64,000 nt of DNA from Tupaia tana (GCA_026018925.1 JAKSZU010000027.1:4039531-4103530); one strand, 5' to 3'; shown: positions 11,345-22,734, numbered from the stretch's first letter. Notes: generated by a model from the letters alone, not told the origin. Numbers and translations: made by a program.

Positions 11345-11599
11345 CTTATGTATTTCTTCATGAGAAACGGGGAAAGAAGAGACAGAGAACGACAGGCAGG
11401 CCGGCGGGAAGGCAGGAACCCTCCACAGGGTCTCCATACTGTGAGACACACTCGAGCCTGAGCCAGTCCGGATCGTGGACACACGAGTGTGTATATCTAG
11501 CACGCACAGCGGGACCTTGGGGAGTGAACCTACGGCCTTTCCATGTGACTGCAGCATCGCAGAGCATCGCATTATTGCTGTGCCACTGCAGATAGCCCT
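11345..11599 (-). repeat. Older tRNA-related SINE, divergent type
   Basis: Purine-rich GAGAAACGGGGAAAGAAGAG at the left, GAACCTACGGCCTTTCC near the right and GTGCCACTGCAG at the head end. It lies inside, and interrupts, the decayed sense L1. Confidence 0.6.
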
Positions 11600-12530
11600 A
11601 AAAAATCTGTGAATGTAATTCACCATATCAGGAGGACTAAGGGTAGACGACATATCTAGAAAAGCCAAAAAAGGACATTTGATAACCATGAACGTCCCTT
11701 CCTGACAGACTATCCCGATTTAAAAGAACACACCGGCATTCAATGCACACATCCTCTTCAAAGCTCGCTTAGTGTCTGATGGAGCAATCACACACCAGTC
11801 AAGCACAGAAGAAGAGGCCTGGCGGCCACTGCTACTAAGTAAAATTGCTCTGAAAGTGGTAGCCAAAGGAATTAGATACGCAAAGAAAATACGAGGCATA
11901 AATACTAGAAAGGAAAAGGTGCAGTCACCAATGTGTGCCACATTTTCTACCTAGAAAACCAACAAGAATCAACTGAAAAACTACCGGAAATCATGAGAAC
12001 ACATGTCTGAGACAATTCAAAAAAATTCAAAGAAGAGAATAATAAGGTAAGGGCGAGCATACTCAGACACTGTAATGTGCTAAAACTTACAGGAAATGGT
12101 TATTGATACACGAAGAGACAGCTTAGTGGAATAAAACCAAGATTCCAGAAATAGATCCAAGAACATATGGGCATTTAGAATTTAATAAAGGTGCTGTTTC
12201 AAATCTGTGGCAAAAGGTAAATTTTGCAGCATCATTTATTGAAAATTTATCTAGCCATTTGAAAAAGAATAAATTTGGATTCTTACTTTCTTTGTACACA
12301 CACAAAAAAATATTTCCAGATGGGTCAAAGGCGTTTATGTAAAACTATGAAGCCATAACAAGTTTAGTATCAATCAAGTGTTAACAGTTTTATAATCTTG
12401 AAATACTCTTTCCAAAATTATCCCCAAATCAAAAACCATACAGAAAAAGAGTAATATAAAGGACTACATAAAAATTCAATAAGCCTTTCATAAGAATAAA
12501 AATGTATATGCATATTTAAAAAACGAAATT
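11600..12530 (+). repeat. L1 ORF2 remnant, sense, part 2
   Basis: Blocks match the reverse-transcriptase and later part of L1 ORF2: ATTCACCATATCAGGAGGAC, GGACATTTGATAACC, GGCCACTGCTACTAAGTAA and CCAGAAATAGATCCAAGAAC. Heavily mutated and non-coding. Confidence 0.75.
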
Positions 12531-12533
12531 GGT

Positions 12534-12776
12534 GGGACAAGCAGACAGCGTAATGGTTACGTTGCTGGACTCCCACGTGGTCGACCGTATTTCAAGTCCC
12601 AGTCCCAATTTAAAACTCACACTGCGTGCGTGCCCAAAATCCCGAGAGGAGAATGGGGAGAAGGGACGCAGTGTGGCCATCACCCCTGGGAGGGGGAGAT
12701 TTCTCACTCTCGGTCTCTCTGTCTCTATCTCTCCAAAGAGCACACATGCCCTAAGGCAGAAATATCTAAATCTATA
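12534..12776 (+). repeat. tRNA-derived SINE, long form
   Basis: Head GGGACAAGCAGACAGCG, full middle section, CT block and GCCCTAAGGCAGAAATATCT end, followed by a TAA-repeat tail to about 12796. Inserted into the L1. Confidence 0.9.
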
Positions 12777-12796
12777 ATACTAATAATAATAATAAT

Positions 12797-12874
12797 TGGG
12801 AATATCTGCAATATATACAACAGGCAAAGAGTTAAAATCTTTAATATGCAAGGAGCTCTTAAAAATCAGTCAGA
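12797..12874 (+). repeat. L1 remnant, sense, part 3
   Basis: GAATATCTGCAATATATAC followed by AAGGAGCTCTTAAAAATCAG matches an L1 ORF2 block. It is cut by SINEs on both sides. Confidence 0.7.
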
Positions 12875-13128
12875 GACGTAGGTTCTGTGGCACGGCAAGT
12901 GCATGCTAGACCACAGAGCTGGGAGCCACGTGCTGCCCACCATTTGCATGCTCTGTCCAGTGGCCTGAAAGTACACTGGGCTCGTGTGCACACGCCCAGG
13001 ACCCTGGTGACCTGGAGGAATCACGGCGTGACCGAGCCCTGCAGGTGATGCTTCCATCCCTTTCCTTCTCTCGTGTGCACACACATACATGCTCAACCAT
13101 GAGCAGAAAGAAAATAAGATAAAATCTT
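12875..13128 (+). repeat. Old tRNA-derived SINE, diverged
   Basis: GTAGGTTCTGTGGCACGG head, GTGCACACGCCCAGGACCC middle, CTTCTCTCGTGTGCACAC and AACCATGAGCAG end with an A-rich tail. The layout matches the tRNA-SINEs but identity is low. Confidence 0.55.
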
Positions 13129-13129
13129 A

Positions 13130-13170
13130 ACACTCCCCAAAAAGGACGAAGCATTCAAGCAAGCATTTAA

Positions 13171-13209
<39 letters not shown>

Positions 13210-13615
13210 AGCAATCTGTAAGTTTTCACCCATATATTGACCAAAAAGAGCTATTTACAGTAACCTCTGATAGCAAGATTAGGGGGAAATGAGTTTTCTC
13301 CAGCACTAAAAGCTGGGAAATAAATGAATATTGTCTTTCAATAAGGCAGTTTGGCCAATACCAAATACCAAAATCCAAAACTATACACACCTTTTGACAA
13401 AAGAAATCCCATTCTAAAAATACACTTCGGGCGATAACATCGCTGCATGAGGATTTATGAAAGATGAAATTTAAAAACATCACAAGAGTAATTAAAATTT
13501 TATGTACAATGGAAATGTAAAGATTAAAAAATGATATAAATAATAATAGAAAAAGGAGAACGATGAGCAAAATTGTTTTAAAACAGTGAAAATAAGGGTC
13601 ACTATCAAAAATGTT
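13130..13615 (+). repeat. L1 3' remnant, sense, part 4, with CA/TA microsatellite
   Basis: Continues the decayed L1 after the SINE. Blocks such as CAATAAGGCAGTTTGGCCAAT and GAAATCCCATTCTAAAAATAC fit the L1 3' region. A (CA)n(TA)n tract lies at 13172-13209. Confidence 0.6.
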
Positions 13616-13629
13616 ACTTAATGTTTAAC

Positions 13630-13843
13630 TTTTTTTTCCAAAGTTGATTTCTTCCTTCCCTGAGAGAGCGACAGAGGAAGAGCCAGCCCCGGCAGGGCCT
13701 TCACTCTGCAACTCACCCGTCTCAGCTTCCCCTGGACCGTGGGAACACGCACGCGCCCGGGGAGGTCTCTGGATGAGAACTGGAAACCTTTCCCCGTGGG
13801 CCAGCCTCTGAGTGTGGCATTGCTGCTGCACCGCTGTCCAGAC
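13630..13843 (-). repeat. Older tRNA-related SINE, divergent type
   Basis: Antisense copy ending at GCATTGCTGCTGCACCGC (head side). First of three adjacent antisense SINEs. Confidence 0.6.
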
Positions 13844-13855
13844 CCCGATTACGTT

Positions 13856-14081
13856 TTTAAATAGTTCTTTTTCATTCATGCCAGAGAGTACCTGTGCACA
13901 CAGGAGAGGAAGGGACAGAGAGGAGCTCCCTCGCCGGGGTCTGCTCACGCCGAGCTTCCCCCTCATCAGGATCTCGGGCAAGTACCCCTATACTCAGGGT
14001 GTTTCGGGTCCAAACCCACACGGCAACGCGGCTTCCAGCACTGCATTTCAGTAGGCTACCGACTATGCCACGGAGGCTGGG
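13856..14081 (-). repeat. tRNA-derived SINE, diverged long form
   Basis: CATGCCAGAGAGTACCTGTG at the left (3' side), CAGGATCTCGGGCAAGTACC in the middle and GACTATGCCACGGAGGCTGGG at the head. Second of three adjacent antisense copies. Confidence 0.65.
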
Positions 14082-14101
14082 TTCAGATTTTTAAATATTT
14101 T

Positions 14102-14327
14102 TCTCCTTTTTTCCAATTGCCAGAGGGTATATGCTCCTGAGGGATGGGGGGCGAACACCTCCCCATGGGGTGTGGTCACAATCCCTTCTCCATTCTTCCA
14201 TCCTGTCGGGATTTGAACAACTAGTGTGTTTCTCAAGCCACAAAAGCTGGGGCCAGGCTGAGGATTCAAACCACAGTCGACCACGTGGGATCTGATTCCC
14301 TTAACCACTAGGCCATGGGGCTGCCCC
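14102..14327 (-). repeat. tRNA-derived SINE, long form
   Basis: AATTGCCAGAGGGTATATGC, TCCCTTCTCCATTC, GATTCAAACCACAGTCGACC (B-box region) and head CCATGGGGCTGCCCC. Third of three adjacent antisense copies. Confidence 0.8.
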
Positions 14328-15129
14328 AAATTTTTAATTTAATGATATATTATCATGATTCTTGGGAAGATGAAAGTACAGACAGGAACTGGTTCATCCA
14401 CCAATTTTTGTAGCCTTCTTTTTTGTTTGTTTTCAGGTCTGTATAATGGATCGCTGCAAACTCTGTCACTTTCTCTGCAAAGAGTGTGTTCCATTTCCTC
14501 CCCGTACCTGGGCTGTCTTCCTAACCGTTACCCGGAGAAGAAGTAATGCGGTCAGCTCCAAGCTCAGGCGTTAAGAGGGCTGGCTCATTTCTATGTCCTC
14601 CCTCTCGGGATGCTCAGCCCCTTCTCAGGATCTACCGGTCCTGCCCAGGCCACAAGGACAGGCCCTATGCCGGTCAGCGGCCGAGAGGCGTTCTTAGACA
14701 GCAGCAGGCATTTACTGCCCCTGAGCGCTGAGTGAGCCACCCTGGAATCTGATACCCCACCCACACCGAGCTGCCACCAGCTGGAACAGAAGCAAGCTAC
14801 CGCCACTGAGTCCTCGGCAAATCATAATCCGTAAGGAAATACCACTACTGTTAAGCTCGCGAGGTCTATAGTGGTTTATCACGTGCTAGTTTATAACCAG
14901 ACGGCCTCTTACTTACTGATGTATTTAACACCTAGATCGTCACGTGGTGTGGACATCCACGTTTAGTAAACACAACACCAGAAGCATGAAAGTAAAGACG
15001 ATATAAGTGTGTAAGGTTCGTGGCCCTGGTACTGAGAGACCAGTCAAAAGCAGGCCACAGACCAGTGAGTAAGAAGGAATTCACAATACATCATTGTTAG
15101 AGTAGTAACAGGATGCTTGGCCCAAGAAG
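14328..15129. other. Unassigned unique-looking DNA
   Basis: Moderate GC, with no recognised repeat, splice-bounded frame or RNA. The two overlapping 61-71 codon frames at 14546-14806 lie on opposite strands with no domain and are probably chance. Confidence 0.4.
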
Positions 15130-15510
15130 GAGGGCACAATGCAGACGCGGGGACACGAGGGAGCTTCCTGGGGCAATGGCAGTTAAGCCAGACCTCAGAG
15201 AAGTCAGGGAGATGAAGAGCTAGGAAGAATATCCCAGGCCCAAGGTGAGCAAAACATTAACAGTTACACAACTCAGAGAAATCTCGTACTTTAGGGTGAA
15301 AAGCACACATGATGACCAAAGCAGCCGAGGGCGACGTGAGACAGAATTAGGCAGCAGACGGGGTAAATCGTGTTGAGCCGGAGAGTAAAGGAACCAGGTG
15401 AGAGCTTGAACAGATCACCTGGCTAAGGAAACGCCACGGAGAGACCTTACAGCAGGGGAGGATGGGAGTCTGAGCCACGGCACAGGAATGGAAATGAAGA
15501 GGCGATGGAG
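15130..15510 (-). repeat. LINE-2 fragment, antisense
   Basis: The plus strand reads as the reverse of LINE-2: GACCTCAGAGAAGTCAGGGAG, then AATATCCCAGGCCCAAGG and TTGAACAGATCACCTGGCT. It continues at 15756 after a SINE. Confidence 0.6.
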
Positions 15511-15525
15511 TTAGGGGGGAATCCT

Positions 15526-15752
15526 GGGGTCCGCCGTGGCACGGGAAAGGGGGCTCGATCTCACGTGGCCTAGCACACAGCTCAAGTTCCAGACCGAGGG
15601 GCACGGGGTGTACGTGCGTGCGTGCCCAGAATCCTGAAAGGGGGGAACGGAAAAGGGACTGGCATGACCGTGCCCCATGCGGGGTGCTTTCTCCTGTTCT
15701 CACGCTGTCTCTCGGGCGCGCACAGATCCTCTGACAACATTTTTTAGAGAGA
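15526..15752 (+). repeat. tRNA-derived SINE, diverged long form
   Basis: Head GGGGTCCGCCGTGGCACGGG, AGCTCAAGTTCC (B-box region), GTGCGTGCCCAGAATCC, GGCATGACCGTGCCCC and CGGGCGCGCACAGATCC end. It splits the antisense LINE-2. Confidence 0.75.
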
Positions 15753-15755
15753 GAG

Positions 15756-16060
15756 AAAAGAGGTAGAATACACAGCATTTGATACTACGCAGGAGGATGT
15801 GGGGAAGGGGAATCAAATCCACCTGCCAAGTTTCTGGTCTGCACAGGCAGGAAAATGGTAGTGCCACCCACTGAGATTTAAACAAACAAACAAACAAACA
15901 TACCTTGGAAGGGAGAAGGTGGTGAATTCAGTTGTGGATATACTAAGTATGAGTTTCCTGTGGGCCATCCAAAAGTGAGGTTCCCCACCGAGGCCACCAG
16001 ACACACAGGTCAAAAAACTCAGGAAGAAATTGGGATTCAAGATCTGAGATAATGGACTCT
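15756..16060 (-). repeat. LINE-2 fragment, antisense, continued
   Basis: GTGGTGAATTCAGTTGTGGAT, TACTAAGTATGAGTTTCCTG, GGCCATCCAAAAGTGAGGTT and AAAAACTCAGGAAGAAATTGG are the reverse of a known LINE-2 ORF2 segment. A (CAAA)n tract lies at about 15880-15900. Confidence 0.7.
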
Positions 16061-16149
16061 TCGGAAGCTTTCTTCCTAACACTAATCCTATTTCCTTGTT
16101 AATCCTCCACTCCTCAGTTACTCTAGCATTCCCTGATCATTTGTCCTCG

Positions 16150-16379
16150 TCTAATTGCCAGAGGGGGCGTGCACGCTCAGGGAGACGCCCCTCCGTGGGG
16201 TGTGAACATGCCACACTCTCCTTTCCTTCACTTCTCCGTCCCATGACAATTTTGAGCATGCACGCACACGTGCCTGGCACGTTTTTCAAGGGGCCAGCTG
16301 GGAATCAACCCACGTTTGGCAATGTGGGCCCAGCTCCCTAGGCACACAGCTTAACCAACGCACTCCGGGGTGCCAGCCC
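16150..16379 (-). repeat. tRNA-derived SINE, long form, diverged
   Basis: TAATTGCCAGAGGGGGCGTG, TGAGCATGCACGCACACGTG, CAGCTGGGAATCAACCCACG and head CACTCCGGGGTGCCAGCCC. Antisense. Confidence 0.8.
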
Positions 16380-17758
16380 GACACTTATCTTGGTAATGCT
16401 TTCATCTCACCAGTGTTTGCCATACCCTTTACATGGTAGGATGGGTGACTGCTACTGATCCAAACACTTTTCAATTTTGTAACAAGAAGAATGGGAATGA
16501 GGGGGATTTATCAGGTCCACTTCCTCAGACTGCGTGGGAGCCGTCAGTTCTCTTGATGGAAGTAGAAAGGACTGGTGGTGAGTTACTCTCTGAAAGAAAG
16601 GAGAACATGGCACATCTAGAGAATAAACAAAATCGACAGGGAGACAGTCAAAGGAGTCCGGAAAGATGAAGGAGAAAGAGGGCCAGAGAAAGGAGCATTC
16701 GCACGCCAAGAGCCAAGAGCGACCTGGTTCCTGAAGCCCTCCTACTCTGCCCGCCCTTCGGTACATCCAGATCTAGTTAACGTTTCCTGACGGCTTCCAT
16801 CGAACTTAGTTTTGACAGCCGGAAAATTTCACTTGGAGAACTGTAGCCCATAGCCAGAATGCTGCTTTGAAAAGAAAACTCAATCATAAGGAGTAGAAAA
16901 TTTTATCACTTGACTAGAAAACTCCTCCGGAGATTTGATTCTGCAAACAAGCTACCAATGTTGCATAGTCTGAACTCTGTAGTTTGACAGTTTTCTCCTT
17001 AATTTCTGCCAAACCACATAGAAAAAAATCTTCAAGCTCTAAGGAGATCAAAGTGCAAAAATCTTAGAGTAATTGTTTGGGTGGTGGGGAGGTCTAACAA
17101 CCACAATAATAAAGAAGCTGCAGGCAGTTTAACTTTAAAGTGCCAAAGAGCTGTGTGTGTAACAGAACAGTGGAGTCACCAAAACTTTGCGCTAAAAGGG
17201 TCTTTAGAGATCACTCGGTGGAGTGGTTTTCTAGATATTTTATAACCTTTTGAGAGCTGAGTAGACCAAATCACAGTGGTACCAGATCAAAACATTATAT
17301 TTCAAGTCAATGAAATTAAGGAAAGCATTCCAACACAGCTTCCATAATTGAAAATGAATCATGAAACACCCTTATGCAAAAATGGCTGCCTCCAGATGGT
17401 ATGATTATCTAACCTGAAAAATCTAACAGTTAACTGAAAAGCCATTATAATAAGTAAGAGATTCAGAAAGTGACTGGTTATAAAATAAATATACAAGAAC
17501 AGTTAATAGTCTTCTCCTGACCAGCAAGAGTCAGGTCAGAAAACATTTTTTTATTTGTTGTTACACACACACATATATAAATCTTTTTAAACTTTATTAG
17601 TAAGTATGATGAGACTTTTCATTTTTCTGTCAACTATTTAATTAAAATACGAGTTTATTTTGGTGCAAAAAAGAGGTTGAAATCCATGCACAGCTTTTTC
17701 ATACTACACATTTCCCATGCTTTTTGAAGACTTCTTCCTTATCCTCCATGTGTATGCA

Positions 17759-17796
<38 letters not shown>

Positions 17797-17840
17797 ATGA
17801 GAGAAAAAGCCTGTTCACAGCATTAATAAGTAAAATATAG
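16380..17840. other. Mostly unassigned DNA; shared repeat and GT microsatellite at right
   Basis: No gene recognised. Bases about 17645-17745 resemble 515-640 (see finding). A (GT)n tract of about 33 bases lies at 17761-17793. The 78- and 104-codon frames at 16433-16766 overlap on opposite strands and show no domain. Confidence 0.45.
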
Positions 17841-18095
17841 GCCAGTCCCAGGGCCTAGTAGTAGCTGAGGTAGCCAGATCAAACACGTACAAATGTGGTT
17901 TGAACCCTAGCCCTGGCAGAGTGAAAAAATGTCGGGAGCACGTGCGTACATGCCCAAAATCCCAACGAGATTTAGAAAGGAAGACGGGGATTGCGGCCTG
18001 ACCATACCCCACTGGAGGATGATCACTGGCTCTCTCTCTCTCACCCCTCCCCGCCTTCTTTGTCTCTCTCTAGCAAGTGTTCTACCCTTTTATCT
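17841..18095 (+). repeat. tRNA-derived SINE, long form, diverged
   Basis: GGCCTAGTAGTAGCTGAGG head, GGTTTGAACCC B-box region, GTACATGCCCAAAATCCC, GGGATTGCGGCCTGACCAT, CT block and TAGCAAGTGTTCTACCCTTT end. Confidence 0.8.
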
Positions 18096-18315
18096 TATTT
18101 AGGGACACAAAGTTTCTAACTTTAAGAGATAAACCACTCTTGCTAACCAACACTTGTTACTTTGTTTTTAAACGAATACTCATGACACAAAACTGACACT
18201 TCCTTTCCTTACTTCTCAAGGCAAGAGAGCCCTGAAGAGAACTTCAATAAACTTCCAACAGTACAGAGAATTATCAATTTTTTAAAAATTATTTCATTTT
18301 ATTTATTAATATTTA

Positions 18316-18439
18316 ATTTGATCAGAAGGAGACGGAGAGAAAGGGAAACAGAAAGTAAGTCGCCAGGTCTAGGACTTGAACCATGGTCGGCCACGTGGGA
18401 GTCCAGCATCCCAACAACTAGAACACCTGCCTGCCCCCC
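18316..18439 (-). repeat. tRNA-derived SINE, short form
   Basis: TTGATCAGAAGGAGACGG (tail side), AGGACTTGAACCATGGTCGG (B box reversed) and CACCTGCCTGCCCCCC (head). No long-form middle. Confidence 0.85.
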
Positions 18440-18892
18440 GTAATTATCAATATTTCTGATCATTTATTTCTTATAACATTTCCACAATAGGTATTACTTT
18501 TAATAATGGGGGACAGGAGCTTTTTCCTAATGGCAGGCTAAACTATTAGGTCGTTGTGAAGTCATGATGCGTTTTTACATTTAAAAAAACCCAATATAAT
18601 TCTAATGTGATTATTGGACCAAATACATCCACCATAGAATTGTTTCTTAAGACCACAGCTAACCTGCCAAAAGTTGTAAGGTTAAATCCAACTGATTCTA
18701 AAAAGGCAAACATTCTTCTAAGTGTAGCTTTGAGACCAACACCAAGTAAAGGTTAGCATTCCTGTAGTAACGAAACGTTATGAGAACTTTATAATCATTG
18801 ATAATGCTGATTTCAAATCTCTTAAGAGTATTTTTGTTTCAGAAAAGGAAAGAAAAATGCTAAATCTGCAATGGTAAATATTTGGAAATACT
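18440..18892. other. Unassigned AT-rich DNA
   Basis: No gene or repeat recognised. Confidence 0.4.
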
Positions 18893-19110
18893 GGGGCCGG
18901 CAGGTGGCACGGTGGTAAAAGTGTTAAGACTCCCACATGGCCAACTATAGTTCGAGTCCTGGACCTGGCGGCTTGCTCTCTCTCTCCTCCATTCTCCCTC
19001 TCTCTGTCTCTCTCTCTCTCTCTCTCTCGCATTCTCTCTCTCTATGGTGAGTGCACGAGTCCTATAGCAAATTTTAAAAATAGTAATAATAAAAATTAAA
19101 TCATTCTTTT
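18893..19110 (+). repeat. tRNA-derived SINE, short form, with CT expansion
   Basis: Head GGGGCCGGCAGGTGGCACGG, B box GTTCGAGTCC, GGCTTGC, a long (CT)n tract at about 18975-19044, then ATGGTGAGTGC and an A-rich tail. Flanking ATATTTGGAA occurs at 18878-18887 and 19118-19127 and may be the target-site duplication. Confidence 0.85.
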
Positions 19111-19127
19111 AAAAAATATATTTGGAA

Positions 19128-19620
19128 TTATTTTTATGAAATCAGTCACAGAAATTCAGGCAGCACTGAACGACAACTAAGTGAAGTTATCTGTTGATGT
19201 TTTTCATCCAAACTAGTGGACGTTTAACGAGCACTTCCTATACATCAAGCCTTACGCTGATGGAGTTCTCTGTCAGGAGATAAGCACTGTGATGAATATA
19301 ACTACACATAAATTTATACATCTACATATGCAATATTTGTATTATCTTTTCCAAAAATTCAAAAAACTGTGAAAACCAGAAATTGTTTCTAAGTAGCCAA
19401 CGAAACTTGACCTGTACTAAGGTGAGGTTTTTTGTGGTATCCATACAATTTCTCTGGGACAATTAACATGTACAATAATGGGGTGACTGCTCCGATACAC
19501 ACACAGTTTCACGACATACAGCACACATGCCATCTTGTCTAAATGCCCGGTTTTTTCACTCTGAGACATATATACTCATGGGTGTCAGATAAGGGTCTGT
19601 AGACCAAATGTAAAGAAAGA
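19128..19620. other. Unassigned AT-rich DNA
   Basis: No gene or named repeat recognised. Confidence 0.4.
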
Positions 19621-19764
19621 ATTCCTTTCTCTTCTCTTGGGAGTCTGGGCACACACGCGCACACACATGTGCCTGGCATGTATTTCAGGACGCCGGGTCT
19701 GGGCTTCGAACCACAGACAGACATGTGGGAATCCAGGATCGTAACTACCGCGCCACCTACTGGC
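19621..19764 (-). repeat. tRNA-derived SINE, 3'-truncated
   Basis: CTCTTGGGAGTCTGGGCAC, GTCTGGGCTTCGAACCACAG and GCGCCACCTACTGGCC mark the middle and head in antisense. The CT-rich end of the long form is missing. Confidence 0.8.
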
Positions 19765-20270
19765 CTCTATCACTCCATGTACGCGACGTCTGATGTTACT
19801 ATACTGTCGCACAGGCATTAAGTTTAGAAGGCATGTGGCATTTATAGAACGGTAGACATGTCCTAAGCACATGATGCACTGTTGAGAAGGCCCCGCCAGC
19901 TGAGCCTTGCTGTTGTCCCTGCCTTCCTTCCCAAACTCACCACCGTCCCGTAATGGAGAACTGATACTCCCATGAAGGAAGTAGCCCGCTGGCCCTCCCT
20001 CAACCCCTCCTCCTCCCCCTGCTCCCTCAGGCCTCCCATCCCCGCCACCACCAGCGTGATCTCGCGTTTCTCAGCTCTAGACGTCCACGGTACACACTGC
20101 CATCCTCGGGATCTATCCACGTAAGAGAACGTCTTCGCTCGTGCCCACGCGCGCTCCTCGCACTGGTGCTGCTAATGGGCCACCTTTCAGTGGTTGAGAC
20201 AAGAAGCAGGTGGGGGAGGATGATATGTTAGCTTTTAGAAACGCTAATTATTCACCTAAAAGATCATCCT
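19765..20270. other. Unassigned, locally GC-rich DNA
   Basis: Bases 19890-20200 are C-rich with several CpGs (for example CTCGTGCCCACGCGCGCTCC at 20138). No open frame with a domain. A weak regulatory region is possible but not supported by more than composition. Confidence 0.35.
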
Positions 20271-20430
20271 TCGGCCCAGCGGCGGTGGCTCGGGCACAGG
20301 GATGCTGCCGTGTATTGTGGGAGGACTCTGGGTTGCATCGGGGCCTACCTCAATTCTGGGGAGCAGATGCTCACAGGAAGACCCAGTCATGGCCCAGTTC
20401 CCCTCCTTCTCCTCTCCTCCCTCGTAAAGG
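20271..20430 (+). repeat. Possible older tRNA-related SINE
   Basis: TCGGCCCAGCGGCGGTGGC head-like start, GCCTACCTCAATTCTGGGGAG in the middle and a C/T-rich end. Weak resemblance to the divergent family at 4.3 and 34.7 kb. Confidence 0.4.
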
Positions 20431-21004
20431 AAATGAACTTTAAAACAAAAATCACCCTTTATTCTAAGGATGATGCATATCTTTATTTTTGCTGTGAAAA
20501 TAAGATAATAATGAACAATGTTTATTTTATTGTTCTCGCTGGCCAAATAAAGTCTGCAAACCAGGCAATCCCTAAACCTAAATATAAGCATAACAAAGAC
20601 AGAAAACAATCCAGTCAGTCTTTAAAACCTGAATATCAGAACTGACAAACGTAGAATAAATGTACCGTGTAGACATCCGGGTAGAGGCAGGAAATGAAGG
20701 CGTGAGAAACCTGTGAAGTCAAAAGGAAATAGATACCCCTCCATGCTCCAGTGACACAGAAAAGTGGACTGACTGGTCCAGTAAACAAATACAGAACGCA
20801 CAGAAACTTCACAAGGTGCAATATCACACTCAGAAAAGATGAACCTCGGGGCGTTTCACCTTCGAAGGGAATACGGGGGAAATAAAAGGATGGCAAATTT
20901 GACTTTTCAAATGAAAGTAAAACTCAATTCTCAACAGTACTAGGAAACAGAGATCAAAGAGAGTATTATTTACTTCCTAAATAATAAATTAACAGCAATA
21001 CAAA
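20431..21004. other. Unassigned AT-rich DNA
   Basis: No gene or repeat recognised. The short open frames on both strands carry no domain. Confidence 0.4.
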
Positions 21005-21225
21005 GGCAGCATGTAGAAGGCTGGTAAGAGCAGGCGATCTGGAGTCAGCCAGCCAGAATCCCAGCTGTTGGCTGTGCACACCCAGGCAGGAGATGCAACC
21101 TCTCTCGGCTTCAGGTTCCTTAAAGACGGTTACGGTTAAATGACCTAAGATAGGTAAAGCACTTCAATCTATGCCTGGGACTTAGTAAGTACTTCGAAAG
21201 TACTATCATTAAGTATTATTTTCTA
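21005..21225 (+). repeat. MIR SINE, nearly full length
   Basis: AAGGCTGGTAAGAGCAGGCG, GGAGTCAGCCAGCCAGAATCC, CCTCTCTCGGCTTCAGGTTCC, GTAAAGCACTTCAA and GCCTGGGACTTAGTAAGTACT follow the MIR consensus from its tRNA part to its LINE-2-like end. Ancient mammalian SINE. Confidence 0.85.
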
Positions 21226-21252
21226 CTATGAAGAAATAAAGGTAAAGGACTA

Positions 21253-21419
21253 CGGGACAGCAGGTGGTGTGGCGTGGTTGTTAAGGCACTGGAGTCTCAC
21301 ATGGTCCACCACGGTTTGAGTCCTGGACCTGGTGGCGTCCTTTCTCACTTTCCCTTTCTCTCTCTCTCTTTGTTTCTCTGGTCAAAATAAAAGTAATAAT
21401 AATAATTAATTAGTTATAA
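21253..21419 (+). repeat. tRNA-derived SINE, short form, with target-site duplication
   Basis: Head GGGACAGCAGGTGGTGTGG, B-box-like GGTTTGAGTCC, GGTGGCGTCCTTTCTCACTT, CT block, GGTCAAAATAAAAG and an AAT-rich tail. The 15-base duplication AAAGGTAAAGGACTA is at 21238-21252 and 21420-21434. Confidence 0.9.
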
Positions 21420-21434
21420 AAAGGTAAAGGACTA

Positions 21435-22050
21435 GAATGATGACACAAAAATTTTGATGCTACATGTAATTACTGTGAAAGTTTCACAAAGTTTCAAAAA
21501 CATTACATACAACCATTGTGATGCACATAAAGTATTGTATGAGGTTACGGTGACACCTGTAAACATTTTAATTTATGTTTAAAAATAACATTAGGAAAAA
21601 CTCTGAATCCAGTTAGAATACCTTCAGTGAAGTGTGACCCAGTTGTTTGCTCCCAAGGTTCAGCAATCTACTACCCAACTGGGGCTACACCTGACTGAGA
21701 CTGAGCGCTCACTCAACACTCTTAGCAACACAAAACTTGGCTCCAACCACCACATTCAGATACATAGGATTTTTAGGGCGTAGGTTGACAAAACCTAATT
21801 ACAGCTAAACCAGTCTTTCAGCTAAAAAGTACACCAAGCTGCTTTGGGAAAATTCAGAGTTAGTTGATACAGAGACCCCGGGGCATGTAAGGTTTTTCTG
21901 CATTCTCCCCATTTTCCTCTGGAATCCAGACGTGGCCTACGGGACCTTCCTAGGCAAGCTTTCTGCGGTCAGTCTGCCATTCGTCCTTCTCCCACCACCC
22001 CTGCAGTCAGGGTGAATGACTAAAAGGAGCAGATGTAATGACACATCACT
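21435..22050. other. Unassigned DNA
   Basis: No gene or clear repeat recognised between the SINE and the MER5-like fragment. Confidence 0.4.
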
Positions 22051-22074
22051 TCCTTGGCACACTGCTTACCTACA

Positions 22075-22205
22075 CTCGGGCTATCAAAGACGGTGCCTTG
22101 TCCAGCAACTCCTAGAAGCTGAGATGCCCAAGCTGCAGCACAGATCCACTGAATCGAACCTACACCTTCAACAAGACCTCCAGGTGATTCCTACATACTG
22201 GGCTG
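22075..22205 (-). mobile_element. hAT-Charlie (MER5-like) DNA transposon remnant
   Basis: CAGATCCACTGAATCGAACC then TTCAACAAGACCTCCAGGTG and ATTCCTAC resemble the reversed half of MER5-type elements. No terminal repeat is preserved. A 110-codon frame (22016-22348) runs through it and is therefore probably not a gene. Confidence 0.5.
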
Positions 22206-22734
22206 ATTCCTACCAGCACCTGGAAATGCTGAAAAGAAACGCTCCCTCTTTATATCGGAATTCTGAGATACATTATGAAAATTACCCAGATGGGGAATCA
22301 GAAAAGTCCGAAGAAAATGAACTGAAGTATACATTTCTTAGCTACTGATACCAAAGGTGTTCAAAAGTACTGAAGTATTAACAGCATGACCCTAATAATA
22401 GTCTTACTGGGACAGTATTTTGCTAGACGAAGTACAAAAGACTCGAGTCTAGAAATTCCCGCGAAACCCGGCCCAAACGTAGGTTAAAATTGGGGGGTTT
22501 AGTCCAATTCGAAGTTGAGACATGGAAACGCTTTCCAAAGTCATTCACAGCCAATCTAAGAGACGTAAACTTCCAACACAGCGCACACTTCTGGAACTAC
22601 AGCTGTTCTAACTCCCCATAGACGCCGGGTCACAGGTAGAACCGTGCCTTGTTGTGGAAGGAGTTTATTTCCCCGGTAAACTTGGAGACAGAGAGCAACT
22701 TTCACTCCCTGCAGAGTTTTGCTCGTACCCTGGA

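Noticed and set aside
22016-22348. 110-codon plus-strand frame left of the CpG island
   Set aside because: Its middle overlaps a MER5-like transposon fragment and there is no domain or convincing splice context.
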